From assembly GCF_002335525.1 (NCBI RefSeq), contig NZ_BDUF01000022.1, positions 25,653 through 89,652 on the forward strand: DNA of 64,000 nt, written 5' to 3'. Source of the stretch: Effusibacillus lacus (GTDB lineage: Bacteria > Bacillota > Bacilli > Tumebacillales > Effusibacillaceae). Each line of letters begins with the position of its first letter. Within the stretch, counting starts at the first letter, position 1. The translations under genes and the position numbers were made by a program. Below, piece after piece: positions 1-8,369 of the stretch. The notes under the pieces are model-generated. The model made no database searches and had not been told where the DNA came from. It worked only from the letters and a program-made list of their open reading frames with translations.

Positions 1-782
1 GGGCCATTTACGACCGCCTGATCAAGAAAGAGATTGTTCTCGTGGAAGACATTCTGCAAAACAAACAGGATATTGATGTGATCCGGGCTGATCACACGGT
101 ACGGACCTATCACGAATTGGTGGAGAAGACCGGACATGCCCGATTCCCGGTGGTCGACGGCAACATGCGGGTTTTGGGGATCGTGACTTCCAAAGACGTA
201 TCGGGCCAAGCGGAGGATGTTCCAATCGAGAAGATCATGACCAAAAACCCGATTACCGTAACACCGAAAACATCGGTGGCATCCACGGCCCACAAGATGA
301 TCTGGGAGGGAATCGAGCTGCTGCCCGTAGTGGACGGGAAAAAATTGGTCGGCGTCATTTCGCGCCAGGATGTGATCAAGGGGATTCAGTATTTCCAGAA
401 ACAGCCCCATACGGGAGATACGATCAAAGACTTGATTCTTCGCCACTTCCGGGAAGAGAGGAATGACGACAAGTCAGTGTCACTGGTTGGGGAAGTGACT
501 CCACAGATGACCAATTCCCTCGGCGGCGTGCTGTCCGGGGTCTTGATGACCCTGATCAGCGAAGCGGGGAAAGTGGCCATCCGCCGCTTCAAGAACTCGG
601 ATATGTCAGTCGAAAACGTTACGGTCTACTTCATGAAACCGATCCAGATCGAATCCCAGATCACGATTCGGGCGGAAGTCATCGATCTTGGACGAAAGTT
701 TGGAAAGGCTGACATTGAAATCTTCTTTGAAGGGGAACGGATGGCGAAAGCGCTGCTGACAGCGCAGGTGCTGGATAAGTAG
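1..782 (+). CDS. ytoI: YtoI-like protein: DRTGG/CBS pair/hot-dog domain protein, 5' end outside window
   Basis: The reading frame is open from base 3 and continues upstream of the window, so only the C-terminal 259 residues are visible; the GTG at 42 is internal. The visible part begins with the end of a DRTGG-type segment (YDRLIKKEIVLVEDI). A tandem CBS pair follows (motifs around FPVVDGNMRVLGIVTSKD and LPVVDGKKLVGVISRQD), then a C-terminal hot-dog thioesterase-like fold. This is the architecture of Bacillus YtoI, which also lies upstream of dnaE. CBS pairs usually bind adenine nucleotides; the hot-dog domain's substrate is unknown. The family is clear, the biochemical role is not. Confidence 0.9.
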   Translation, partial: AIYDRLIKKEIVLVEDILQNKQDIDVIRADHTVRTYHELVEKTGHARFPVVDGNMRVLGIVTSKDVSGQAEDVPIEKIMTKNPITVTPKTSVASTAHKMIWEGIELLPVVDGKKLVGVISRQDVIKGIQYFQKQPHTGDTIKDLILRHFREERNDDKSVSLVGEVTPQMTNSLGGVLSGVLMTLISEAGKVAIRRFKNSDMSVENVTVYFMKPIQIESQITIRAEVIDLGRKFGKADIEIFFEGERMAKALLTAQVLDK

Positions 783-857
783 TTGTGCAGGTGCTTTATA
801 AGTAGATGCATAGAGGGGCTCCGAATTCCACTCATGGCGGCGGATGGAGCCCGTTGT

Positions 858-1091
858 TTATTCGTCCGGACCAGTGGATGCATCGTCCAACTCCCGCCAA
901 GTGGGACGCTTGTCGGGACGGGCGGATGTATCATTCAACAACCGCCAAGTTTGGCGCTTGTCAGGACGGGGTGACTTGCTGTCGGACTTGCCGCTGGTAT
1001 CCTCAACTTCCCTTTTCATTCCGTTCGGGTCAAAAATCTCCTTGTTAAACAGAACAGGTTTCGGTGAAGAATAGCCTCTTTTTCGCCTCAT
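858..1091 (-). CDS. Small charged hypothetical protein with an internal 16-residue duplication
   Basis: A 77-residue frame starting at ATG 1091 (MRRKRGYSSPKP). An upstream in-frame ATG at 1109 is less likely because GAGAGGTGA, an excellent ribosome site, lies just in front of 1091. The product is very polar, with no membrane segment and no family I recognise. The C-terminal half carries a 16-residue repeat, RPDKRQTWRLLNDTSA then RPDKRPTWRELDDAST, visible in the DNA as a 48-bp imperfect tandem duplication. It faces away from dnaE and towards the 3' end of ytoI. In Bacillus this gap holds ytpI, nrnA and ytrIH; none is visible here. Whether it is expressed is unproven. Confidence 0.5.
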   Translation of the reverse strand: MRRKRGYSSPKPVLFNKEIFDPNGMKREVEDTSGKSDSKSPRPDKRQTWRLLNDTSARPDKRPTWRELDDASTGPDE

Positions 1092-1173
1092 GGCCGGATC
1101 ACCTCTCATCAGTATACTTTCGTGAATTGTTGATCATGCCTAGAATCTGTGAGGCTGGCCCATCTGAAGATGT

Positions 1174-1201
1174 TTACCGGCACTGGGTGCCGGTAATTTT
1201 T
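1174..1201 (+). terminator. Rho-independent terminator
   Basis: A perfect 10-bp stem TTACCGGCAC/GTGCCGGTAA with a TGG loop is followed by TTTTT on the + strand. It would stop transcripts running rightward out of ytoI before they reach the dnaE region. Confidence 0.8.
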
Positions 1202-1294
1202 CATCCAAGGCCGTTTGGCGGCAATGGACGTCGTTACTCCCTCCTTCTTCTCAGTGTGAGTGCGCATGTGGGAGTGCGGAAGCGGTGGAAAATA

Positions 1295-1375
1295 TGATAC
1301 AATAAAACCAAACATATGTACGCACCGATCATTAAAGTGACGTGATCGGCGAGATAGATTTCAACTTTCGGTGCG
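1295..1375 (+). promoter_or_regulatory. Extended -10 promoter followed by alternative stem-loops
   Basis: TATGATACAAT gives an extended -10 (TG then TACAAT at 1298-1303) with no good -35. Downstream, CCGATCA (1325-1331) can pair with TGATCGG (1343-1349), and the overlapping CGCACCGA (1321-1328) can pair with TCGGTGCG (1368-1375). The two stems share CCGA and so exclude each other. No open frame with a ribosome site follows before dnaE. This could be a small RNA, or the 5' leader of a long dnaE transcript through the repeat. The remainder of 1092-1432 shows no other convincing gene. Confidence 0.35.
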
Positions 1376-1432
1376 ACCAAGCTGCGTCTTGCGAATAAAC
1401 CTTTGATATAATTGGGCAACCGGCCACTTACC

Positions 1433-1768
1433 AAGGTAAGAAAAAATAGCACTGTATTTCAGGCTTATTTTGTCGATTCAAAGGTACTTCCAAAAATAGG
1501 ACTGTTTTTCAGTCCTATATGCTATTTCTTTTTTGAGCACCTAAAGAATCCCCCGAATAAGGCGGAAAATCAGCTCTATTCTTGAAGTGGCAATCAAAAA
1601 GTCAAAAATAAGACTGGCAATCAGCCCTATTTTCACAATGAATTCATTATGTAAACTATAATCCGGTCCTGGAGAAGCCCCGCCAATCAATCGATTTCGA
1701 GTTTAACCAGTGATATCAAGGGGTTATTTGCCAAATTGGGCTGCGAAAGATGAGGTTTGATTGTAATC
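1433..1768 (+). repeat. Dispersed multi-palindrome intergenic repeat, copy 1
   Basis: About 336 bp that align along their whole length, in the same orientation, with 24728-25138. The first 200 bp hold four imperfect palindromes of the pattern AATARGRCTG-N5-CAGYYYTATT at 1445-1469, 1495-1519, 1555-1581 and 1605-1633, centres 50-60 bp apart. The second is nearly perfect (ATAGGACTG/CAGTCCTAT). A conserved tail follows (GTGATATCAAGGGGTT, then CTGCGAAAG). It encodes no credible protein. This copy runs to within 20 bp of the dnaE start and contains a TATAAT (1657-1662) that could serve dnaE; that hexamer is altered in copy 2. Confidence 0.8.
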
Positions 1769-1785
1769 ATTGGGAGAGATTTACT

Positions 1786-4700
1786 TTGAACTCATTTGTA
1801 CATCTGCACGTTCACTCCGAATACAGCCTGCTGGACGGTGCCTGCCGGATTGACGCTCTGCTGGACCGTGTTCAGGAACTGGGCATGAAAGCCATTGCCC
1901 TGACTGACCATGGGGTAATGCATGGTGCCGTTGAATTTTACAAGAAAGCGAAAGAGCGGGGAATTCATCCCATCATCGGATGCGAAGTCTACGTGGCGAG
2001 GGGATCGATGCGGGAGAAAAGCGGGCGTCAGGACAAGCCCTGTCATTTGATCCTGCTGGCCGAGAATGATACAGGCTACCATAACTTGATGGAGATAGTA
2101 TCTGCGGCCCAATTGGATGGATTCTACTACAAACCCCGCACCGACAAGGAATTTTTGAGAAATCACCGGGAAGGCCTGATCGCACTGTCATCCTGCCTGG
2201 GGGGAGAAGTGGCAAACCGCGTGCTGCAGGGGGATTTGGCCGGAGCGCGCCAGGCGGCGGAAGAGTACAGGGAAATTTTTGGTTCGGACAATTTCTATAT
2301 CGAATTGCAGGACCACGGATTATTGGAGGAAAAACAGGTCAACCAGCACCTGATCCGAATTGCCCGCGACCTGGGGCTGCCGCTGGTGGCAACCAATGAT
2401 GTGCACTACATCAATCGCGAGGATGCACCGGTTCATGATGTCCTTTTATGCATCCAGACGGGGAAAAGCTTGCAGGATAAAGAGCGGATGCGGTTTCCCT
2501 GCGATGAGTTTTATCTCAAGAGCGGGACAGAGATGGCGGAGTTGTTCCGTCATCTGCCGGAAGCCATCGAGAATACGGAAACAATCGCCAAGCGATGCCA
2601 GCTGGATTTGCATTTGGGGGTTACCCACCTGCCCAAGTTCGACCTGCCGGAGGGTTTCGATGAGGACTCCTATCTGGCGTACTTATGCGAGAAGGGACTG
2701 CGGGAACGTTACGGGAATCCGTCGGATCAGGCCAAGGACAGGCTTCAATATGAACTGTCCGTTATTAGACAGATGGGGTTTGCCGGATACTTTCTGGTGG
2801 TGTGGGATTTCATGAAATTTGCCCACGAACACGGGATTTCCACCGGACCGGGCCGGGGTTCCGCCGCTGGCAGCCTTGTGGCTTATGTATTGAAAATTAC
2901 AGACGTGGATCCGATTCATTACCATTTGTTGTTTGAGCGTTTCTTGAATCCCGAACGGGTTTCCTGGCCGGATATCGATATCGATTTTGATTATGAGAGA
3001 CGCCAGGAAGTGATCGATTACGTAACCCGCAAATACGGGGAAAGCCGGGTGGCCCAAATTGTAACCTATGGGACGATGGCAGCCAGGGCCGCCATTCGCG
3101 ACGTGGGGAGAGTAATGGACCTGCCAATCCCGGAAGTGGACCGGGTGGCCAAGCTGGTTCCCCACTCCTTGAGCATGACCATCGACAAAGCATTGGCAAC
3201 CGAACCGGGCCTCAAGAAAATGTATGACGAGAATCCGACGGTAAAACGGTTGCTTGACACGGCAAAAGCGATCGAAGGGTTTCCCCGTCACACGTCCATT
3301 CACGCTGCTGGCGTGGTCATCTCCAAGGATCCGCTGACCCGGTATGTACCTCTCTCCCGGGGTGCGGAAGGCGGCGTGGTCACACAGTATGCCATGGAAG
3401 ATCTGGAAGCGGTGGGTCTTCTGAAAATGGACTTTCTCGGACTGCGGAACCTGACCATCATTGATCATACGATTGAAGCGGTAAAGCGCGGGCATGGAAT
3501 CGAGATCGATTTCACCAAGATGAACATGGATGACCCGGCTACATTTGACCTGCTTGCCCGCGGTGATACGGACGGGTGCTTCCAATTGGAGTCGGCAGGT
3601 GTCAAGAACGTGCTGCGGGAATTAAAGCCGACCACCTTTGAAGACATTGTGGCCGTGATTTCCCTGTACCGTCCGGGTCCGATGGACAACATCCCCAACT
3701 ATATCGCCGCAAAGCACGGCAAGACTCCGGTTTCCTATCCGCATCCCGATCTTGAACCGATTCTTAAAGACACATACGGGATCATTGTGTACCAGGAACA
3801 GATCATGCAAATCGCGGCGCGAATGGCCGGTTTTTCCCTTGGTCAAGCGGATCTGCTGCGGAGAGCGGTGGGCAAGAAGAAGCGGGAAGTGCTGCAGCAG
3901 CAGCGGGAATTGTTTGTAAGCGGCTGTTTGGACAAGGGCTACGATGAGAAGATCGCCAATGACGTCTATGATTTGATTGTTCGTTTTGCAGATTACGGAT
4001 TTAACCGGTCCCATGCGGTGGCATACGCTGTTGTAGCTTACCGCACCGCTTACCTGAAAGCCAATTACCCGGCCGAATTCATGGCTTCCCTGCTGACTTC
4101 CTGGTTGCATTCCGGTTCGAAGGTTGCTCAGTATGTGGACGACTGCCGAAAAATGGGCATTCAGGTTCTCGGCCCCGACGTGAATGAAAGTTCCTACCGG
4201 TTTGTCGTGTCGGACGGCAAAATCCGGTTTGCTTTGTCCGCTGTCAAAAATGTGGGGATTGCTGCCATCCAAACCATACTGCAGGCAAGACAGAAAGGGC
4301 CTTTTTCCGATCTGCTCGACTTCTGCCGTCGTGTGGATTTAAGGGCCTGCAACAAGCGGGTGATCGAGAGTTTGATCCGCAGCGGTGCGTTTGATTGGAT
4401 GGGGTTGGGACGCCGTTCCCTGCTGCTGGCCCTTGATGAAGCAGTGGAAAAAGGCGGCCTTCTGCAGAGGGAGCAGGATGCCCCCCAGATCTCGCTGTTC
4501 GGCATGATGGAGAAGGGGGGTGGCAAGGAAGTCTTGACAATCCCGGAAGTGGACGATTTCTCCAAAATCGAACAGCTTGAGATGGAAAAGGAACTGCTGG
4601 GTCTGTATGTTTCGGGGCACCCCCTGGACCGATACCGGACGGCCATGTCCCGGCATGCCCGACATCGGATTGCCGAACTGCACGATATGGAGGACGACAC

Positions 4701-5196
4701 AGTCACAACCGTTGCGGGCCGGGTCCGGGACATGCGGATGGTGCAGACCCGAAAGGGGCAAACCATGGCTTTTGTTCAGATGGAAGATCTTACGGACGCC
4801 GTGGAACTGATCGTGTTTCCGGCTGTGTTTGCCTCCGCCAGGTCCCTGCTTGAGAGTGAGCCCGTAGTTCTGGTCAAAGCAAAAGTGCAGACGCAGGACG
4901 AAGGGGTGAAATTGCTGGCTGAGTCCATTCAACCGCTTGTCCCTGCCGCCGACACCAGGATTGCACAGGGCAATGAGACTCTTTTTATCAAAATAGAATC
5001 CAGCCGTGAAAACGCCAACACGCTTCGGGCATTGAAAAACTGTCTGCTGCGCCACCAGGGGCGGACTTCCGTGGTGCTCTTCTATGCGGGGAACAAAACG
5101 ACACGCCAAATTACGGAGCGTGTCGAATTGACGCCTGAATTGTTCACGGAAATTGAGAGCCTGTTGGGGTCGGGCAGTGTCGCCGTAAAAAAATAG
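1786..5196 (+). CDS. dnaE: DNA polymerase III alpha subunit, DnaE type
   Basis: C-family replicative polymerase of 1,136 residues. The N-terminal PHP domain starts at FVHLHVHSEYSLLDG, the catalytic palm carries the acidic motif PDIDIDFDYERR near residues 395-405, and tandem helix-hairpin-helix and OB-fold regions follow (HARHRIAELHD to the C-terminus). I chose TTG 1786 because GGGAGAG sits 7 bp upstream and the encoded N-terminus then matches the family. An ATG at 1750 is in frame but adds 12 residues derived from the end of the intergenic repeat. In Gram-positives DnaE works with PolC, mainly extending RNA primers. Family identity is certain. Confidence 0.98.
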   Translation: MNSFVHLHVHSEYSLLDGACRIDALLDRVQELGMKAIALTDHGVMHGAVEFYKKAKERGIHPIIGCEVYVARGSMREKSGRQDKPCHLILLAENDTGYHNLMEIVSAAQLDGFYYKPRTDKEFLRNHREGLIALSSCLGGEVANRVLQGDLAGARQAAEEYREIFGSDNFYIELQDHGLLEEKQVNQHLIRIARDLGLPLVATNDVHYINREDAPVHDVLLCIQTGKSLQDKERMRFPCDEFYLKSGTEMAELFRHLPEAIENTETIAKRCQLDLHLGVTHLPKFDLPEGFDEDSYLAYLCEKGLRERYGNPSDQAKDRLQYELSVIRQMGFAGYFLVVWDFMKFAHEHGISTGPGRGSAAGSLVAYVLKITDVDPIHYHLLFERFLNPERVSWPDIDIDFDYERRQEVIDYVTRKYGESRVAQIVTYGTMAARAAIRDVGRVMDLPIPEVDRVAKLVPHSLSMTIDKALATEPGLKKMYDENPTVKRLLDTAKAIEGFPRHTSIHAAGVVISKDPLTRYVPLSRGAEGGVVTQYAMEDLEAVGLLKMDFLGLRNLTIIDHTIEAVKRGHGIEIDFTKMNMDDPATFDLLARGDTDGCFQLESAGVKNVLRELKPTTFEDIVAVISLYRPGPMDNIPNYIAAKHGKTPVSYPHPDLEPILKDTYGIIVYQEQIMQIAARMAGFSLGQADLLRRAVGKKKREVLQQQRELFVSGCLDKGYDEKIANDVYDLIVRFADYGFNRSHAVAYAVVAYRTAYLKANYPAEFMASLLTSWLHSGSKVAQYVDDCRKMGIQVLGPDVNESSYRFVVSDGKIRFALSAVKNVGIAAIQTILQARQKGPFSDLLDFCRRVDLRACNKRVIESLIRSGAFDWMGLGRRSLLLALDEAVEKGGLLQREQDAPQISLFGMMEKGGGKEVLTIPEVDDFSKIEQLEMEKELLGLYVSGHPLDRYRTAMSRHARHRIAELHDMEDDTVTTVAGRVRDMRMVQTRKGQTMAFVQMEDLTDAVELIVFPAVFASARSLLESEPVVLVKAKVQTQDEGVKLLAESIQPLVPAADTRIAQGNETLFIKIESSRENANTLRALKNCLLRHQGRTSVVLFYAGNKTTRQITERVELTPELFTEIESLLGSGSVAVKK

Positions 5197-5251
5197 TCGT
5201 CAAGTCAGCTGCTCCACCCTCATAGCATGATAATATCTTCTTGACTTGGCT

Positions 5252-5279
5252 GATAGGAAATTGGCAATTTTGTCCTATC
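5252..5279. promoter_or_regulatory. Imperfect palindrome upstream of the PgpA-like gene
   Basis: GATAGGA (5252-5258) and TCCTATC (5273-5279) flank an inner AAATTGGCAATTTT, making a nearly continuous palindrome with a one-base bulge. It lies between the dnaE stop and the ribosome site at 5302, so it could be an operator or a leader hairpin. No T-run follows, so it is not a standard terminator. Confidence 0.35.
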
Positions 5280-5314
5280 GACATAAGGGCAGGTTTACTT
5301 TGGGAGGAACTGGG

Positions 5315-5779
5315 ATGGAGACGGAGAAAGTGGTCGCCTTATTGGAGCAACGGGGTGTGAAGGTGGACGATATTGTTGAAATTGTTTACTCGCTGCAGGT
5401 GCCTTATCACCCGGATCTTTCGAAGGAAGAATGCAAGGAAAGCGTACTGCGCGTGCTAAGCAAAAGGGAAGTGCAATATGCTCTTTATACAGGAATCGCG
5501 TTGGACATGTTGGCGGAGCAGAACCTTCTGCCGGAACCTCTTCAATCGATCCTGAATGTGGACGAACCGCTGTATGGTGTTGATGAAATCCTGGCCTTGG
5601 GCATTACCAATGTGTACGGTTCGATAGGGCTTACCTCCTTCGGTTATCTGGACAAGGAGAAAACAGGCATCATCGCCCAACTGAACAACAAAGGCAAGAG
5701 CATACACGTCTTCCTGGACGACCTGATTGCGGGCGTGGCGGCCGCAGCCAGTGCCCGCATAGCCCACAAATTCACTTAA
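5315..5779 (+). CDS. yutG: YutG/PgpA-family phosphatidylglycerophosphatase A-like protein
   Basis: 154 residues from ATG 5315, preceded by GGGAGGA at a 6-bp gap; an ATG at 5246 in the same frame adds a poorly conserved leader and has no ribosome site. The sequence has the PgpA-like signatures EIVYSLQVPYHPDL, PLYGVDEILALGITNVYGSIG and FLDDLIAGVAAAASARIAH. This soluble-looking Gram-positive branch lacks the strong membrane helices of enterobacterial PgpA, so dephosphorylation of phosphatidylglycerophosphate is a family-level assignment rather than something the sequence shows. It stands alone between dnaE and the malic enzyme gene. Confidence 0.85.
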   Translation: METEKVVALLEQRGVKVDDIVEIVYSLQVPYHPDLSKEECKESVLRVLSKREVQYALYTGIALDMLAEQNLLPEPLQSILNVDEPLYGVDEILALGITNVYGSIGLTSFGYLDKEKTGIIAQLNNKGKSIHVFLDDLIAGVAAAASARIAHKFT

Positions 5780-5824
5780 AAACTGCTAAGAGTTGAAGAA
5801 TCTGTGTCATCGACTGGTTGGTGG

Positions 5825-5869
5825 TCATACCATGTTTTTCCGTGGTATAATTGAGGACAACAATTGTCC
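5825..5869 (+). promoter_or_regulatory. Malic enzyme promoter with inverted-repeat operator
   Basis: An extended -10, TGGTATAAT (TATAAT at 5846-5851), has a weak TGGTCA about 18 bp upstream. Immediately downstream lies the perfect inverted repeat GGACAA-CAA-TTGTCC (5855-5869), covering the expected transcription start. That is a typical repressor position. The binding protein is unknown. Confidence 0.55.
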
Positions 5870-5963
5870 ATTTTGAGGTACCAGAAAAACAAGTTTTTTA
5901 ATTTCGGATTCCCACCAAAGCACTTTTTGTTGCTTTGAGGCCCTTGTCAGGATGGTGTTTTAC

Positions 5964-7193
5964 ATGTCATTACGGGAAGAAGCACTGGAATTGCACCGAA
6001 CTCATCAAGGAAAACTCAGCGTTGTGTCCAAGGTTTCGGTGAAGAACGCTCGCGACCTCAGTCTTGCCTATTCGCCCGGAGTGGCGGAACCATGCAAGGA
6101 GATTTACCAGCAGACTGATCGCGTGTACGAGTATACCAGCAAAGGCAATCTGGTCGCCGTCGTTTCCGACGGAACCGCAGTACTGGGGCTGGGTAACATC
6201 GGGCCGGAAGCCGCCATGCCGGTCATGGAAGGAAAAGCGGTGTTGTTCAAACAGTTTGCGGGAGTGGATGCGGTACCCATCTGCCTAAACACAACGGAAG
6301 TGGATCGAATTGTGGAGACGGTTAAACTGCTGGAACCCACTTTTGGCGGCATCAATCTGGAAGACATTGCGGCGCCGGCTTGTTTTGCCATTGAAGAACG
6401 ACTCAAGAAAGAAATGAACATCCCGGTGTTTCATGATGACCAGCACGGAACGGCGATTGTTACCCTTGCGGGGTTGATCAACGCATTGAAAGTGGTCGGC
6501 AAATCGATGAACGAGATTCGTGTTGTCGCCAACGGCGCGGGCGCTGCCGGTATTGCAATCATCAAATTATTGTTATCCATGGGTGTCCGTCACGTCGTCA
6601 TGTGTGACACCAAAGGCGCCATTTACGAAGGCCGCACAGAGGGCATGAACCCAATCAAAGAACTGATTGCCAGGAACACCAATCACGAGAGGATTGCGGG
6701 TACCCTGGAAGAGGTTTTGGCGGGCTCTGACGTGTTTATCGGAGTATCGGTGGGCGGTGCCGTAACTCAAGACATGGTGCGGTCCATGAACAGGGATCCA
6801 ATCATTTTTGCCATGGCCAACCCGGATCCGGAAATCCTGCCCGACGATGCTCTCAAGGCCGGTGCGAAAGTAGTGGGTACCGGACGGTCTGATTTTCCCA
6901 ATCAGGTCAACAATGTTTTGGCGTTTCCGGGCATCTTCCGGGGAGCGTTGGACACAAGGGCCAGCAGCATCAATGAGGAGATGAAGATTGCCGCTGCCTA
7001 CGCCATTGCAAACTTGATAGACGATAGCGAATTGGCAAGCGATTACGTGATTCCCCGTCCGTTTGATCCAAGAGTGGCGCCAAGCGTTGCGGCAGCCGTC
7101 GCCAAGGCTGCAATGGATTCAGGTGTCGCTCGCATTCAAGTGAATCCCGATGATGTGGCAAACAGGACGAGAGTCTTGTCAGCAATTGAATAA
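5964..7193 (+). CDS. ytsJ: NAD(P)-dependent malic enzyme (decarboxylating)
   Basis: Oxidative decarboxylation of malate to pyruvate. 409 residues from ATG 5964, chosen over ATG 5952 because AGGATGGTG lies about 8 bp in front of 5964 and homologues begin MSLREEAL. Visible motifs are the malate-site [12 protein letters not shown] near residue 35, FHDDQHGTA in the metal/substrate region, and the Rossmann loop ANGAGAAG. The length suits the short bacterial YtsJ/MaeA class without a phosphotransacetylase domain. An inverted repeat overlaps its promoter. It is followed by the fatty-acid genes accD-accA, a plausible metabolic link because this enzyme type is a common NADPH source. Confidence 0.95.
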   Translation: MSLREEALELHRTHQGKLSVVSKVSVKNARDLSLAYSPGVAEPCKEIYQQTDRVYEYTSKGNLVAVVSDGTAVLGLGNIGPEAAMPVMEGKAVLFKQFAGVDAVPICLNTTEVDRIVETVKLLEPTFGGINLEDIAAPACFAIEERLKKEMNIPVFHDDQHGTAIVTLAGLINALKVVGKSMNEIRVVANGAGAAGIAIIKLLLSMGVRHVVMCDTKGAIYEGRTEGMNPIKELIARNTNHERIAGTLEEVLAGSDVFIGVSVGGAVTQDMVRSMNRDPIIFAMANPDPEILPDDALKAGAKVVGTGRSDFPNQVNNVLAFPGIFRGALDTRASSINEEMKIAAAYAIANLIDDSELASDYVIPRPFDPRVAPSVAAAVAKAAMDSGVARIQVNPDDVANRTRVLSAIE

Positions 7194-7219
7194 CAGGCGG
7201 AACTGCGGTTTTGACTTTC

Positions 7220-7249
7220 TTGATTCCGCTGAAATGGCTGTGTTATGAT
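7220..7249 (+). promoter_or_regulatory. Promoter for the small protein-accD-accA operon
   Basis: TTGATT (7220-7225), an 18-bp spacer, then TGT-TATGAT with -10 hexamer at 7244-7249 and an extended TG. It is the only promoter-like sequence between the malic enzyme stop and the next gene. Confidence 0.6.
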
Positions 7250-7281
7250 GATTTCAGTTTTTCCATCTGGCAGGAGGAACT

Positions 7282-7485
7282 GTGTATATGTGGACAGTCA
7301 TTTACATAGCATCAGGCGAGAAAACAGCCGAATCAATCAAGCAGAAACTTACTGAAGAAGGGTTCCTGGTCAAGCTTCGTCAAACGAACATTGCCAAACA
7401 GCAATATGAAGTGTTGGTTCCCGAATCCGAATTGGATGAAGTGCAAGAGGTGCTGAAGGATATCCTGCATTCCTCCCATTTGTAA
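7282..7485 (+). CDS. Small conserved protein upstream of accD
   Basis: 67 residues from GTG 7282 or 65 from ATG 7288. AGGAGG at 7272-7277 is 4 bp from the GTG and 10 bp from the ATG, and homologues I recall begin MWTVIYIA, so the ATG may be the real start. The sequence reads like a small alpha/beta domain ([20 protein letters not shown], then [17 protein letters not shown]), similar to small signal-transducing or glutamate-decarboxylase-labelled proteins found next to accD in Bacilli. The gene ends 11 bp before the accD start, implying cotranscription. Function unknown. Confidence 0.75.
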   Translation: MYMWTVIYIASGEKTAESIKQKLTEEGFLVKLRQTNIAKQQYEVLVPESELDEVQEVLKDILHSSHL

Positions 7486-7496
7486 GAGGTGAAAAG

Positions 7497-8369
7497 GTGC
7501 TTAAAGATCTTTTCCATAAAAAACGCAAGTACGCAACGATAACAACACAGGAATTGGCAGACCGCAGGGACAGTATTCCGGAAGGCATTATGACCAAATG
7601 CAAGAAATGCTCCGAACTGTTGATCAGCCGTGAATTGGAGAAGAACTTGAAGACATGCCCTCGATGCGGATATCATTTTCCCATGTCTGCACCCGAGAGG
7701 ATTGCCGCCACTCTTGATGAGGGGCAATTTGTCGAATACGACCGGGGAATGACATCGGTTGACCCTTTGCAGTTTGAAGATTATCCGGCCAAACTGGAGC
7801 AGGTGCAGACTGCAACCGGGCTTTCGGAAGCGGTTGTGACCGGAGAGGGTTTTATTGGAGGCAGTCCTGTCGTTATGGGTGTCATGGATTCCCGCTTTAT
7901 TATGGGGTCCATGGGATCGGTTGTAGGGGAGAAGATCACGCGGGCGGTTGAAAGAGCCATTGAAAAACGGGTACCCGTTGTCCTGTTCGCCGCTTCCGGC
8001 GGCGCCAGAATGCAGGAAGGGGTCTTTTCCCTTATGCAGATGGCCAAGACCAGCGCGGCACTTAACAAACTGAGCAAGGAAAGGCTTCTGTTCGTGTCTG
8101 TCCTGACCCACCCGACAACGGGCGGTGTCAGTGCATCATTCGCCAGCCTGGGGGATGTCAACCTGGCCGAACCAGGTGCGTTGATCGGATTTGCCGGCAG
8201 GCGCGTGATTGAACAGACCATTCGGCAGAAGCTCCCCGACGATTTTCAGACTGCCGAATTCCTGCTTAAGCATGGCATGATTGACCGGGTTGTGCCACGC
8301 AAAGAAATGAAGCAGACACTGGCCAAAATTCTTGACATTCACGCGGGAGGTGCAGGTCATGGCCAATGA
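7497..8369 (+). CDS. accD: Acetyl-CoA carboxylase carboxyltransferase subunit beta
   Basis: Transfers the carboxyl group from carboxybiotin to acetyl-CoA, giving malonyl-CoA for fatty-acid synthesis, as a tetramer with AccA. 290 residues from GTG 7497, with AGAGGT upstream. The N-terminal zinc ribbon is visible as CKKCSELL...CPRCGYHF (about residues 27-49). The crotonase-fold motifs [18 protein letters not shown] and [17 protein letters not shown] follow. The 3' end overlaps accA by 11 bp, pointing to translational coupling of the two subunits. Confidence 0.97.
   Translation: MLKDLFHKKRKYATITTQELADRRDSIPEGIMTKCKKCSELLISRELEKNLKTCPRCGYHFPMSAPERIAATLDEGQFVEYDRGMTSVDPLQFEDYPAKLEQVQTATGLSEAVVTGEGFIGGSPVVMGVMDSRFIMGSMGSVVGEKITRAVERAIEKRVPVVLFAASGGARMQEGVFSLMQMAKTSAALNKLSKERLLFVSVLTHPTTGGVSASFASLGDVNLAEPGALIGFAGRRVIEQTIRQKLPDDFQTAEFLLKHGMIDRVVPRKEMKQTLAKILDIHAGGAGHGQ

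Noticed and set aside
42..782. GTG 42 as the start of the first gene
   Set aside because: The frame is open to the window edge and the upstream codons match the YtoI family, so the gene is partial.
1234..1452. Reverse-strand 72-codon frame with hydrophobic stretch (possible small membrane protein)
   Set aside because: Its start lies inside the dispersed repeat, there is no ribosome site, and its middle overlaps the promoter/stem region. I could not match it to YtpI or YtrH.
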